Shown: piece by piece, positions 54,777 to 63,234 of the stretch
Layout of the letters: the number at the start of each line of letters is the position of its first letter
Position numbering within the stretch: position 1 is the stretch's first letter
Assembly (NCBI RefSeq): GCF_008085915.1
Contig: NZ_VSJK01000015.1
Location: forward strand, 1 to 64,000
Source: Oceaniovalibus sp. ACAM 378
GTDB lineage: Bacteria > Pseudomonadota > Alphaproteobacteria > Rhodobacterales > Rhodobacteraceae
Direction: 5' to 3'
Length of the DNA stretch: 64,000 nt
Notes under the pieces: model-generated
The model's database searches: none
Told to the model about the DNA's origin: nothing
Seen by the model: only the letters and a program-made list of their open reading frames with translations
Position numbers and translations under genes: made by a program

Positions 54777-55487
54777 ATGATACGGTCGGACAAAGTCGTT
54801 GCCTGCGATGACGGTCGTTTGTTGTCCGGAACGGATTCTAAATCCGTCTGTGATGCGGAACCCGTGTCTGAATATGACGACGCACCCGCAATTGCCGCGT
54901 CACGCCGCCCCGTTCGCCAGATCGTCGAACGACTGGACGCGCTCAGCGACACCGAGACGGTGACATTCGGCCAGATCGCCACTTCATTCGGCAGTGCTTC
55001 TTTTCTGCCCGTACTGCTTGTCCCCGCATTGCTTCTTGTGTCGCCGCTCAGCGGGATTCCTTTCTTCTCAACGCTTTGCGGCCTGACGATCACTATGATT
55101 GCGTTGCAGGCTGCACTGCAGCGCAAGACCCTTTGGCTTCCGGGTTTTCTGATGCGCCGGTCGATCAAGGGGCGGGTTCTGCACCGGGGCGCGGCTGCGC
55201 TTGGGCGTGTGGCAGACTGGCTGGACCGAAATTCGCGTGAACGGTTGGTCCGTTTGGTCAGTCCGCCGTTCAGCCTTGGCGCATTGTTGTTATGTGCGGT
55301 GGCAGGGCTGGTCATTCCGGTGCTTGAACTGGTGCCGTTCTCCTCATCTTTATTTGGCGCGATGGTCAGTTTTGTCGCGGTCGGGTTGATGGTGCGCGAC
55401 GGTGTGTTCCTGTTGCTGGCCAGCGGATTGGGGGTGATCGCGGCCCTTGTTCCGGCACTTTTCGTCAGTCAGGTGGTCAGCGGATAG
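54777..55487 (+). CDS. exoD: ExoD family exopolysaccharide synthesis protein
   Basis: A 236-residue membrane protein. After about 45 variable residues comes VRQIVERLDALSDTETVTFG, then FGSASFLPVLLVPALLLVSPLSGIPFFST and four or five further helices, the ExoD pattern. ExoD of rhizobia affects exopolysaccharide production and alkaline tolerance. Its biochemical role is unknown. The exact start is uncertain, because the N-terminus is not conserved and the ribosome site is weak. Preceded by about 250 bases with no gene. Confidence 0.85.
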   Translation: MIRSDKVVACDDGRLLSGTDSKSVCDAEPVSEYDDAPAIAASRRPVRQIVERLDALSDTETVTFGQIATSFGSASFLPVLLVPALLLVSPLSGIPFFSTLCGLTITMIALQAALQRKTLWLPGFLMRRSIKGRVLHRGAAALGRVADWLDRNSRERLVRLVSPPFSLGALLLCAVAGLVIPVLELVPFSSSLFGAMVSFVAVGLMVRDGVFLLLASGLGVIAALVPALFVSQVVSG

Positions 55488-55547
55488 CAGGCTTGCCCAA
55501 ACGGGCCTTATCGGTGACAGTTACGCAGTGTTAGCGGAGCAACCGCC

Positions 55548-55625
55548 ATGCCGAACCCGGTCCCGAATTCCGATCTGAAATTCGAACGTCCCGGTCAGAT
55601 GACCGTTACGCAGGCTGAACCATGA
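55548..55625 (+). CDS. Possible 25-residue peptide
   Basis: A short frame (PNPVPNSDLKFERPGQMT and seven more residues) has CGGAG eight bases before its ATG, a better signal than most here. It sits in the 240-base gap between exoD and parA. No family is known. It might be a leader peptide or chance. Confidence 0.2.
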   Translation: MPNPVPNSDLKFERPGQMTVTQAEP

Positions 55626-55725
55626 CAGGATGCGGGGGCGGCGTGCAGCAACACCTCGCCCGAACTGGCAAGAACAGCGGTTGGCGACATATGCTGCGGT
55701 GCAGAATAATAACCGGAGGCGCGAC

Positions 55726-56352
55726 ATGAAGGGCAAAGTGATTACGGTGGCGCAGCAAAAGGGTGGCGCTGGCAAGACGACAATCGCGGCCAACCTTGCC
55801 GTCGCATACGCGCGGGCGGGGTTTTCTGTGGCGCTGCTGGATACCGATCCTCAGGGGTCGCTGGGGCGCTGGTTCATGGCGCGGCGCGCGGCGGGGATCG
55901 AGGATATGGAATTTTCGACCGCCAGTGCCTGGGGCGTCGGGTATGAATGCGAAAAGCTGAAAAAAAATTGCGATATCGTGCTGCTGGATACGCCGCCCAA
56001 GGCGGATGCCGATCTGCGTCCGGCGCTCAAGGTCAGCGATCTGGTGATCGTGCCGGTTGCATCAAGCCAGGTCGATGTCTGGGCAGTTGAGTCTGTGCTG
56101 GAACTTACCGCACGAGAGCGTAAATCGGCGCTGGTCGTGCTGAACCGATACAAGGCAGGCACCCGCGTTGCGGCGGATGTGCGCGCGGCCATAAGTGAGA
56201 TGGATGTGGAACTGGCAAAGACGACGCTGGGCAACCGGGTTGTCTATGCCGAAACGCTGGGTCTGGGACGCGGCGTTCAGGAACAGGGGCGATGCACCGC
56301 CAGCGACGAGATCGAGGCCCTGCTGGCCGAGGTGCAGACCGCGCTGGCCTGA
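55726..56352 (+). CDS. parA: ParA-family ATPase (orphan)
   Basis: A 208-residue deviant-Walker ATPase: KGGAGKTTIAANLA with the signature Lys, then LLDTDPQGSLGRWF, DIVLLDTPPKADADL and VVLNRYKAGTRVAADV near residue 145. Such ATPases position plasmids, chromosomes or protein clusters on the nucleoid. The start at 55726 has GGAGG ten bases upstream. No parB or adaptor gene is adjacent, so it is probably a chromosomal orphan with its own cargo. Confidence 0.9.
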   Translation: MKGKVITVAQQKGGAGKTTIAANLAVAYARAGFSVALLDTDPQGSLGRWFMARRAAGIEDMEFSTASAWGVGYECEKLKKNCDIVLLDTPPKADADLRPALKVSDLVIVPVASSQVDVWAVESVLELTARERKSALVVLNRYKAGTRVAADVRAAISEMDVELAKTTLGNRVVYAETLGLGRGVQEQGRCTASDEIEALLAEVQTALA

Positions 56353-56388
56353 TTGCAGCCGGCCCGATTGAATCAGACCCAATGAAAT

Positions 56389-56414
56389 GGGGCGCCCGCT
56401 GACACGGACGCCCC
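56389..56414. terminator. Hairpin terminator between parA and cspA
   Basis: GGGGCG (56389-56394) and CGCCCC (56409-56414) close a stem that extends to ten pairs with one wobble over a six-base loop. It separates the convergent parA and cold-shock genes. Confidence 0.7.
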
Positions 56415-56442
56415 TGAAACCAATTGGCCGTGACTGAGCGGT

Positions 56443-56649
56443 TTATACCAACTGCAGGTTCACGGCGCTTTCACGGCCATCACGACCGTTTTCGATGTCA
56501 AATGTTACTTTCTGGTCGTCGCGCAGACCGGTCAGACCGGAACGTTCGACAGCTGAAATGTGAACGAAGATGTCCTTGCCACCGGATTCAGGGGCAATAA
56601 AGCCGTAACCCTTGGTGGTGTTGAACCATTTCACGGTGCCGTTGGCCAT
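56443..56649 (-). CDS. Cold-shock protein, CspA family
   Basis: A 68-residue single cold-shock domain with both RNA-binding motifs: KGYGFIAPE (RNP1) and DIFVHISAV (RNP2). The start at 56649 has AAGGAG nine bases before. The longer frame to 57024 overlaps tctA and is not used. It binds single-stranded RNA and helps translation at low temperature or in stationary phase. A long leader up to about 56860 may carry temperature-responsive structure. Confidence 0.96.
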   Translation of the reverse strand: MANGTVKWFNTTKGYGFIAPESGGKDIFVHISAVERSGLTGLRDDQKVTFDIENGRDGRESAVNLQLV

Positions 56650-56869
56650 TCCGTGTACTCCTTGCAAATGCTGTTCGCGGAAGTGCAACAGCGCGGCTTT
56701 GTCAGTTCTGGATCGAATGCGCCAAAGCCTATGGCAGAGAGCAGGGGTCGATAGAGGTGACGTCGCCAAGGCCTTATCGCATATGCGGAGCCGTGGGTAA
56801 AGAGTATTTTGATGTGGGGCCGGTCGCCGCCCGATCGTCGCCTGCGTGACCAACCGCGCGCACTGAGTT

Positions 56870-56900
56870 GCCCGGTCGGCTGTTTTTGGCACGACCGGGC
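56870..56900 (-). terminator. Terminator after tctA
   Basis: GCCCGGTCG (56870-56878) pairs with CGACCGGGC (56892-56900), a perfect 9-bp stem, 18 bases downstream of the tctA stop on the minus strand. No T-run on the exit side. Confidence 0.65.
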
Positions 56901-56918
56901 AGGATATCTTTACGCCGC

Positions 56919-58463
56919 TCAGTCGCTCTGCGCGGCTTCCTGATCGCGGGCGCTTTTCATTTTGCTTTTCAAGACGCCACCGACAAAGATCGGCAGTATG
57001 AACCCGACAATCGCGATCGACCAAAGCACGATGGTAAGCGGCGAGCCGATCAGGATCGAATAGTCACCGTCGTTAATGGTGACCGCGCGGCGCATGTTCA
57101 CCTCCATCTCGTTGCCCAGAAGCGTGCCCAGAATCACCGGCACCAGAGGCACGTCCAACTTGCGCAGACCCCAGCCCAAGACACCGAAGGCGACCATCAC
57201 CATCAGATCAAAACTGCTGCCCGAAATGCCATAGATACCGACAAAGCTGATCATCGCCACCACCGGCATCAGGATACGCGGCGGAACCATCAGAACCCGC
57301 ACGAACAGCCCGACCATGGGCAGGTTCAGCGCCAGCAGCATGAAGTTGCCGATGAACAGCGCTGCGATCAGACCCCAGACGACATCGGGGTTCTGCGAGA
57401 ACAACAACGGCCCGGGTGTGATGTTCAGGCTGAGCAGCACGGCCAACAGAACGGCAGTGGTGCCCGACCCGGGAACACCCAGCGCCAGCATCGGCACCAG
57501 CGCGCCACCGGCTGCGGCGTTATTGCCCGCCTCGGGGGCCGCGACACCGCGCGGATCGCCCTTGCCGAATGTCTTCCCCTTGGGATCGACCAGCTTTTTC
57601 TCCATCGAATAGGAGATGAACGACCCGAGCGAAGCCCCGGCACCGGGCAGAACCCCGGCGATGAAACCCAGAACCGTGGTGCGCAGCATGGTCGGCGTGC
57701 AATACTTGATCAGCGACCATGACGGGATGATCTTGCCGATCTCGATCTTCGGTTTCGCCTTTTCCTCTTCCGGGGAGCCGCGGTGTTCAAGAAAGATAAA
57801 GACTTCGGACAAGGCGAACAGCCCGACAATGGCGACCAGGAAATCGATACCGTCATACAGGTGCACTTCGCCGAAGGTAAAGCGCGGCACTCCGGTCTGG
57901 GTGTCGACGCCGATCATTGCAAGTCCAAGGCCCAAGGCGGCGGCAAAGGCGGATTTCGCCTGATTGGTGGCGCTGATCCCGCCCAGCGTGGCGAAGGCCA
58001 GTGTGAACAGGGCGAAATATTCCGCCGGGCCGAACAAAAGCGCGACCTTGACCAGTTGCGGCGCCAGCAGAACCAGCCCCCATGTGGCAAAGAACGCGCC
58101 GACGAAGGATGCGATGCCCGACAGGGCAAGGGCTTCGCCGGCGCGGCCCTGTTGCGCCATCGGATAGCCGTCAAGACAGGTCATCATCGCCGGTTCATCG
58201 CCGGGAATGTTCAGCAGGATCGATGAAATTCGCCCGCCGTACATCGCTCCGTAATAGACCGAGGTCAGCAGGATCAAAGCCGGAGTCGGCCCAAGGCCAA
58301 GCGTAAACGCGAGCGGAATCAGAATGGCGACGCCGTTCGACGGCCCAAGGCCGGGCAGCGCACCCATGATCGTGCCGAGAAAACAACCGGCCAGCGCCAG
58401 CGTGATGTTTTGAAACGTCAGCGCGACGGCGAAACCGTCGGCGAGGGAAGACAGGGTTTCCAT
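56919..58463 (-). CDS. tctA: Tripartite tricarboxylate transporter, large membrane subunit TctA
   Basis: A 514-residue protein with about 12 helices. Family motifs are GTIMGALPGLGPSNGVAILI near the N-terminus and its repeat GFIAGVLPGAGASLGSFISY in the second half, plus YYGAMYGGRISSILLNIPGD. Together with TctB and the binding protein TctC it imports citrate or similar carboxylates using an ion gradient. It starts eight bases after tctB. A terminator follows. Confidence 0.95.
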   Translation of the reverse strand: METLSSLADGFAVALTFQNITLALAGCFLGTIMGALPGLGPSNGVAILIPLAFTLGLGPTPALILLTSVYYGAMYGGRISSILLNIPGDEPAMMTCLDGYPMAQQGRAGEALALSGIASFVGAFFATWGLVLLAPQLVKVALLFGPAEYFALFTLAFATLGGISATNQAKSAFAAALGLGLAMIGVDTQTGVPRFTFGEVHLYDGIDFLVAIVGLFALSEVFIFLEHRGSPEEEKAKPKIEIGKIIPSWSLIKYCTPTMLRTTVLGFIAGVLPGAGASLGSFISYSMEKKLVDPKGKTFGKGDPRGVAAPEAGNNAAAGGALVPMLALGVPGSGTTAVLLAVLLSLNITPGPLLFSQNPDVVWGLIAALFIGNFMLLALNLPMVGLFVRVLMVPPRILMPVVAMISFVGIYGISGSSFDLMVMVAFGVLGWGLRKLDVPLVPVILGTLLGNEMEVNMRRAVTINDGDYSILIGSPLTIVLWSIAIVGFILPIFVGGVLKSKMKSARDQEAAQSD

Positions 58464-58471
58464 GGTCTACC

Positions 58472-58903
58472 TCAAAATCCGAAGGGGCCCGAGGCAAGAG
58501 ACAGCCCCAGGATCAATTTGAATACCACATAGATACCGACCGACGTGCCGACACCGACGACAACCGATTGCAGCGGTGGGGTGCCAAGGCGCCAGGTCAG
58601 GTACATCGCGGCGAAAGTCGTGGCGATCAGGAACCCGAGAACCGGCAGCAGCTGCGCATAGGCGATCATCACCAGCGCGGCGAAAAACAGCTCGGCCAGA
58701 CGCCCGGCGGCGGGCCAGGATGGTGCGGGATCAGGCTTAATCAGGAAATACACCGACGACAGTGCCATGACGCAGGCAATGACCAGCGGAAAGGTCTTCG
58801 GTCCCACGGCGTCGGACATGAAACTTTCCTGGATGATGGTCGCCTGCCAGGCAAATATAATGGCAATCAGCAGGCCGATGCCGCCAAAGATGCGGTCGCT
58901 CAT
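58472..58903 (-). CDS. tctB: Tripartite tricarboxylate transporter, small membrane subunit TctB
   Basis: A 143-residue protein with four helices, starting at 58903 (SDRIFGGIGLLIAIIFAWQA) behind a GGGGGGA ribosome site. GPKTFPLVIACVMALSSVYF is the family segment. Its small size and place between tctC and tctA are standard. The hairpin at 58930-58955 lies just upstream in the message and may limit its expression relative to TctC. Confidence 0.93.
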   Translation of the reverse strand: MSDRIFGGIGLLIAIIFAWQATIIQESFMSDAVGPKTFPLVIACVMALSSVYFLIKPDPAPSWPAAGRLAELFFAALVMIAYAQLLPVLGFLIATTFAAMYLTWRLGTPPLQSVVVGVGTSVGIYVVFKLILGLSLASGPFGF

Positions 58904-58929
58904 GTCGTGTGTCCCCCCGGATGTGTAAA

Positions 58930-58955
58930 GGCCCGCCCCGTTTAGGGGGCGGGCC
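58930..58955 (-). terminator. Intercistronic hairpin between tctC and tctB
   Basis: GGCCCGCCCC (58930-58939) pairs with GGGGCGGGCC (58946-58955) over the loop GTTTAG. Such hairpins after binding-protein genes protect the upstream message and cut read-through, giving much more binding protein than membrane subunits. Confidence 0.75.
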
Positions 58956-58962
58956 ACTGGCA

Positions 58963-59952
58963 TTACTGGAGAATGCCGATTTCCTTGGACAGCGCAGTGA
59001 TGCTGTCAACCGAGTCCTGCACGAAGGCCTGGAACTCGTCGCCTTGCAGATCGAGCGGGGCAAGGCCGTTGTTTTCCATCACGGTTTTCCACTCGTCGCT
59101 GGCATAGAGGGTGCCGATGGCGTTGACCCAGTAATCATAGGCCGCATCGGACATGTCACCGGGGGCGTAGAAACCGCGCCAGTTGGCGCCGATCGCGTCG
59201 ATACCCTGTTCGCGGGCGGTCGGCAGATCGGCGAATTCACCGCCCAGACGCTCGGGCGCCAGAACCGCGATCACCTTGATGTCGCCGGATTCGACGAAAC
59301 CCTTTGCCTCGGACAGATCGCCCGTGAACGCCTGAAGCGATCCGGCCAGCAGTTGTGTCACCGCTTCGCCACCGCCGGCGAAGGCGATGTATTTCACGCC
59401 GCGCACGTCAGTGATCCCGGCCTCTTGTGCCGCGATCAGCACCTTGAGGTGATCCCAGCCGCCAACGGCCGATCCGCCGCCGATGCTGATGGATTTAGGG
59501 TCGGACTTCATCTGCTCCAGCAGTTCGGGCAGGGTGTTGATCGGGCTGTCCTTGGCCACGGCGATCACGCCATAGTCGGCGCCGATCGATCCAATCCAGC
59601 GCACCTGATCCATGGTGTTGCCGGGAAAGGCATTCTGGGCCAGGCGGGTGGCCGTGGCCGAAGATGCCGCGACGATCAGATCGTTGTCGTCAGCGCGTTT
59701 GTTCACCACTGCGGCGAAAGCGACACCGCCGCCGCCGCCCGACAGATTGACGACCTGCATGGTCGATCCGATGATGCCCTGATCCTGCAACGACTTGCCG
59801 ACCTGACGGCAGGTGAAATCCCAACCGCCACCGGGGTTGGCGGGGGCGATGCATTCGGGGTTGGACGGGGTGAAATCCTGCGCCGATGCAGCGAAAGGTG
59901 CAACGGCGATTGCAACGGCGGCCAAAAGGCTGCGCCGGATATGGAATGTCAT
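58963..59952 (-). CDS. tctC: Tripartite tricarboxylate transporter, periplasmic binding protein TctC
   Basis: A 329-residue exported protein: signal peptide RRSLLAAVAIAVAPFAASAQ, then CIAPANPGGGWDFTCRQVGK, the conserved binding-loop pattern of the Bug/TctC family, and GGGGVAFAAVVNKRADDNDL. It binds the carboxylate in the periplasm and hands it to TctAB. It is the first gene of tctCBA and reads divergently from the tctDE regulators, so the operator should lie at 59953-60115. Confidence 0.94.
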   Translation of the reverse strand: MTFHIRRSLLAAVAIAVAPFAASAQDFTPSNPECIAPANPGGGWDFTCRQVGKSLQDQGIIGSTMQVVNLSGGGGGVAFAAVVNKRADDNDLIVAASSATATRLAQNAFPGNTMDQVRWIGSIGADYGVIAVAKDSPINTLPELLEQMKSDPKSISIGGGSAVGGWDHLKVLIAAQEAGITDVRGVKYIAFAGGGEAVTQLLAGSLQAFTGDLSEAKGFVESGDIKVIAVLAPERLGGEFADLPTAREQGIDAIGANWRGFYAPGDMSDAAYDYWVNAIGTLYASDEWKTVMENNGLAPLDLQGDEFQAFVQDSVDSITALSKEIGILQ

Positions 59953-60115
59953 GTCGTGTCTCCTCCACGGATGTGCGGGGCGGTTTCATTTACCGACCCT
60001 TGCGCGGATCATAGACCCGCCACCTGTCATCAACCTGTCATGTGCGGGCCGGAAAGCACACGCCGCTTTCGCCCGGCCCGATTGCGGCCTAATCTGACGG
60101 CGAAAGGGGCCCGCG

Positions 60116-60796
60116 ATGCGTGTGCTGGTGGTCGAGGATACGGATGATGTGGCGGGGGCGATTGCCGCCAGCCTGTCGCGCGCGGGCTATGCCTGCGATA
60201 TCGCGCCCGATCTGGCTGCGGCACAGGCCCATGTGGACGTGCAAGAGTACGATGTCGTCGTTTTGGACATCAATTTGCCCGATGGGGATGGCCGCGATTT
60301 TCTGCGCGGGTTGCGGCGCGGCGGTGACCGCACACCGGTGTTGATGCTGAGTGCGCGTTTCGAAGTGGCGGCGCGGATTGATGCCCTGGACGACGGGGCC
60401 GATGATTATCTGGTGAAACCGTTTGATCTGCGCGAACTTGAGGCCCGGGTGCGCGCCCTTGTCCGGCGGGAATCCGGACGCGCGGAAGGTCGGATCGAAC
60501 TGGGTGCGATGGAGTATGATCCCGCCGCCAAAGCGGTGCGCATCGCGGGCCAAAGCGTGACGATGACCCGGCGCGAACTCGCGCTGTTGAACCTGCTGCT
60601 GTCCCACCGGGGGCAGATCATCGCCAAGGAACGGCTGTTTGATGGATTGTTTTCCTTTGAAGAGGCCGAAGTGGGTGTGAATGCGGTGGAGCTTTACATC
60701 GCGCGGTTGCGCAAGAAACTGGTTGGCAGCGGCGTGACAATCGAAACCCATCGCGGAATGGGATATCGAATGTGCCCGTCCAGTGAAGCAGGCTGA
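60116..60796 (+). CDS. tctD: Two-component response regulator, TctD-like (OmpR family)
   Basis: A 226-residue protein: receiver domain with acidic pair VVEDTDD and phosphoacceptor Asp51 in VVVLDINLPDGDG, Lys in DYLVKPFDLRELEARV, and a C-terminal winged helix (TMTRRELALLNLLLSHRG, then VNAVELYIARLRKKL). The divergent tctCBA operon makes it the likely activator of tricarboxylate uptake. It is three bases from the kinase gene. Confidence 0.92.
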   Translation: MRVLVVEDTDDVAGAIAASLSRAGYACDIAPDLAAAQAHVDVQEYDVVVLDINLPDGDGRDFLRGLRRGGDRTPVLMLSARFEVAARIDALDDGADDYLVKPFDLRELEARVRALVRRESGRAEGRIELGAMEYDPAAKAVRIAGQSVTMTRRELALLNLLLSHRGQIIAKERLFDGLFSFEEAEVGVNAVELYIARLRKKLVGSGVTIETHRGMGYRMCPSSEAG

Positions 60797-60798
60797 AG

Positions 60799-62145
60799 GT
60801 GACTGGGGCGTGGCGATTTCCCATCGTATCGCTGAAAGTGCGGGTGGCGCTGGCGATGGCGGCCGTTTTGTTGCTGGGCGGCGCCGTCGTTCTTGCGGCC
60901 GCTCTGGGCTATGGCAACCGGGCGGCGCGTGAAACCTATGACCGGCTATTGCTGGGGGCTGCGGGCAGCATCGCAGGATCGATCACCGTGCAGGGCGGGG
61001 CGCTTATGGTTGACATGCCGGTGTCTACCTTTGATCTGCTGGCCTTGGCCCCGGATGACCGGATCCGGTATCGCGTGGTTGGTCCCGACCGGATGACGGT
61101 AACGGGGAGCGATGCGGCACCGCTGCCGCCGACAGGGGGCGAAACCGTGTTTTATGACGGTGCATTCGGCGACGAGAACGCGCGCTATGTCGCGCTGACC
61201 CGCCGGTTTGCCGAGCGGAGTTTTTCCGGGCCGGTGCGGGTGATTGTTGGTCAGACTTTGCGTGCCCGCACTGCACTGGCCCGGGATATCGCCCGTAACG
61301 CGATGATGGCGCTGGGTATTGCCGGGGCCGCGATGGCGTTGTTCGCATGGCTGGCGGTCGGTTCGGCCCTGCGCCCGCTGCCCCGGATCGGCGCGGCTTT
61401 GGCGCGGCGTGATCCGTCTGATCTGACTCCGCTGGATCTGTCGGTCCCGTCCGAGGTGGCGACGATGCTGTCACCGCTGAACGATTTCATGGCAAGGTTG
61501 GATCGGCAAGTGACCAGCAACCGCAACCTGATCGGTGACGCTGCACATCAGTTGCGCACGCCGGTCGCGGCGATCCGCGCGCAGGCACAACTGGCGGCGG
61601 ATGAGATCGATCCCGCGCGACGCGCAGAGATCACAGCGCGGATTCACGACCGGGCTGTGGCACTTTCGCAGTTGCTGGATCAAATGCTGGCGCGGGCGAT
61701 GGTCACGCACCGCTCTGATACGCAACCCCGTGCGTTGATTGATCTGCGCGACATCGCGCTGGATGCGCTGGACTATGGTGCGGCAGATGGCGTCCGGGTG
61801 GCACTGGATCTGCCCGACGAAGCGGTCACGGTGCGCGGCGATGCTCTGTCGCTGACCGAGGCGGCGAAAAATCTGCTGACCAATGCGCTGAAGCACGGCA
61901 AGGCGCCGGTGCGGCTGGGGGTGCGTTCGCCGGGCGAGGTTTTCGTGCGCGATGCGGGCACCGGCCCGGCGTCTGCGGTTCTGGCTCAAGCCGGGCGGCG
62001 TTTTGTGGCAGGTGGCGACGCGGCGGGCAGCGGACTGGGTCTGGCCATCGCCGAAGAGGTGGCGCGCGGACATGGCGGACACTTGCGGTTGACGCCCGGT
62101 CCCGACGGGTTCGAGGCGGCACTTTGCATCCCGGTGGCGTCATGA
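60799..62145 (+). CDS. tctE: Sensor histidine kinase, TctE-like
   Basis: A 448-residue membrane kinase starting at GTG 60799. Two membrane helices (residues 15-38 and 168-188) flank a periplasmic sensor of about 130 residues of the TctE-N type. The phosphoacceptor His250 is in GDAAHQLRTPVAAIRAQAQL, and the ATPase part has NLLTNALKHGK and GSGLGLAIAEEVARGHGG. It senses external carboxylate and phosphorylates TctD. Its stop overlaps the next start by ATGA. Confidence 0.92.
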   Translation: MTGAWRFPIVSLKVRVALAMAAVLLLGGAVVLAAALGYGNRAARETYDRLLLGAAGSIAGSITVQGGALMVDMPVSTFDLLALAPDDRIRYRVVGPDRMTVTGSDAAPLPPTGGETVFYDGAFGDENARYVALTRRFAERSFSGPVRVIVGQTLRARTALARDIARNAMMALGIAGAAMALFAWLAVGSALRPLPRIGAALARRDPSDLTPLDLSVPSEVATMLSPLNDFMARLDRQVTSNRNLIGDAAHQLRTPVAAIRAQAQLAADEIDPARRAEITARIHDRAVALSQLLDQMLARAMVTHRSDTQPRALIDLRDIALDALDYGAADGVRVALDLPDEAVTVRGDALSLTEAAKNLLTNALKHGKAPVRLGVRSPGEVFVRDAGTGPASAVLAQAGRRFVAGGDAAGSGLGLAIAEEVARGHGGHLRLTPGPDGFEAALCIPVAS

Positions 62146-63182
62146 TGCGGGCGCTGCTTCTGGCTCTGCTGCTGCCCGTGCCGGGACAGGCACAGGAATT
62201 GACCCAGCATTTCGGTACCGGGCAGGTTCAGACAATCGTCTTTCGCTCGACCACCGATCTGTCGGTCCTTGCCCCGGTGATCGAGAGTTTTATCGCCACC
62301 CGGCCCAATGTAACCATCACCTATGAACAATGGGGGTCGAACGCCCTGTACTCCCTGACCGCGCAGGAATGTGCGGCTGGGCAGGCGGGGGCCGATCTGG
62401 TTCTGTCATCGGCGGTGCACCAGATGGTCGAACTGGTGAATGAGGGCTGCGCGCGCCCCTGGCGGTCGTCGCTGACGGCGGCTTTGCCCGATGCGCTGCG
62501 CTGGCGCGACGAACTTTGGGGCGTCACCGATGAACCGGCGGTGATGGTGTATAACCGCGATCTGGTGCCGCCGGGCGACATCCCGCGGACGCGGTTCGAT
62601 CTGCTGGATCTGTTGCGCCCGTCCGACAGCCCGTATCATGGCCGCATCGCCACCTATGACATCGAGGAATCGGGGCTTGGCTATCTTCTAGCCTTTGCGG
62701 ATTCGGTTCAGGCGACGACTTTTGGCGGCTTGATGGAGAGTTTTGGGCGCAGCGGCGCGGTGGCCACCTGTTGCAGCGCGGAAATCATCGATGCTGTGGC
62801 ACAGGGGGAATATCTGATCGCCTATAACGTGCTGGGCTCCTATGCGCTGGCCCGTGCCGCGCAGGATACCCGGCTGGGTGTTGTCGCACCGTCTGACTAT
62901 ACGCTGGTCCTGTCGCGGGCTGCGATGTTGCCCCGGGGCAGCGCCGGGGGTGGTGCAGATCTGCTCGACTTTTTACTCTCGCCCGAGGGGCGGCGAGAGT
63001 TGGAGCGCGCGCTGTTGATCGTGCCGCTTGACGGTGGTGACGGCACGGCACTGGAAACACCCGAGGCGACGCAGACGATCCGCCGGCCTATTGAACTGTC
63101 CCCCGCGCTGTTGATCCTGCTGGATACACATAAACGCGCGTTGTTCCGGGCCCGCTGGCGCGACTCTTTTCCCGGACGCTAG
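62142..63182 (+). CDS. Periplasmic binding protein linked to TctDE
   Basis: A 346-residue protein of the type 2 periplasmic binding fold (iron/polyamine-like). It has a short signal peptide (ALLLALLLPVPGQAQE), VIESFIATRPNVTITYEQWG, ADLVLSSAVHQMVELVNEG and WGVTDEPAVMVYNRDL. The start at 62142 overlaps the tctE stop. No ABC permease or ATPase follows, so it probably does not feed a transporter here. Co-translation with a sensor kinase suggests an accessory sensing role. Confidence 0.82.
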   Translation: MMRALLLALLLPVPGQAQELTQHFGTGQVQTIVFRSTTDLSVLAPVIESFIATRPNVTITYEQWGSNALYSLTAQECAAGQAGADLVLSSAVHQMVELVNEGCARPWRSSLTAALPDALRWRDELWGVTDEPAVMVYNRDLVPPGDIPRTRFDLLDLLRPSDSPYHGRIATYDIEESGLGYLLAFADSVQATTFGGLMESFGRSGAVATCCSAEIIDAVAQGEYLIAYNVLGSYALARAAQDTRLGVVAPSDYTLVLSRAAMLPRGSAGGGADLLDFLLSPEGRRELERALLIVPLDGGDGTALETPEATQTIRRPIELSPALLILLDTHKRALFRARWRDSFPGR

Positions 63183-63234
63183 CGCATGATCACGGCGCAA
63201 TAAGGCGACGGATTAGGGGGCGAGCCATCCCGCT

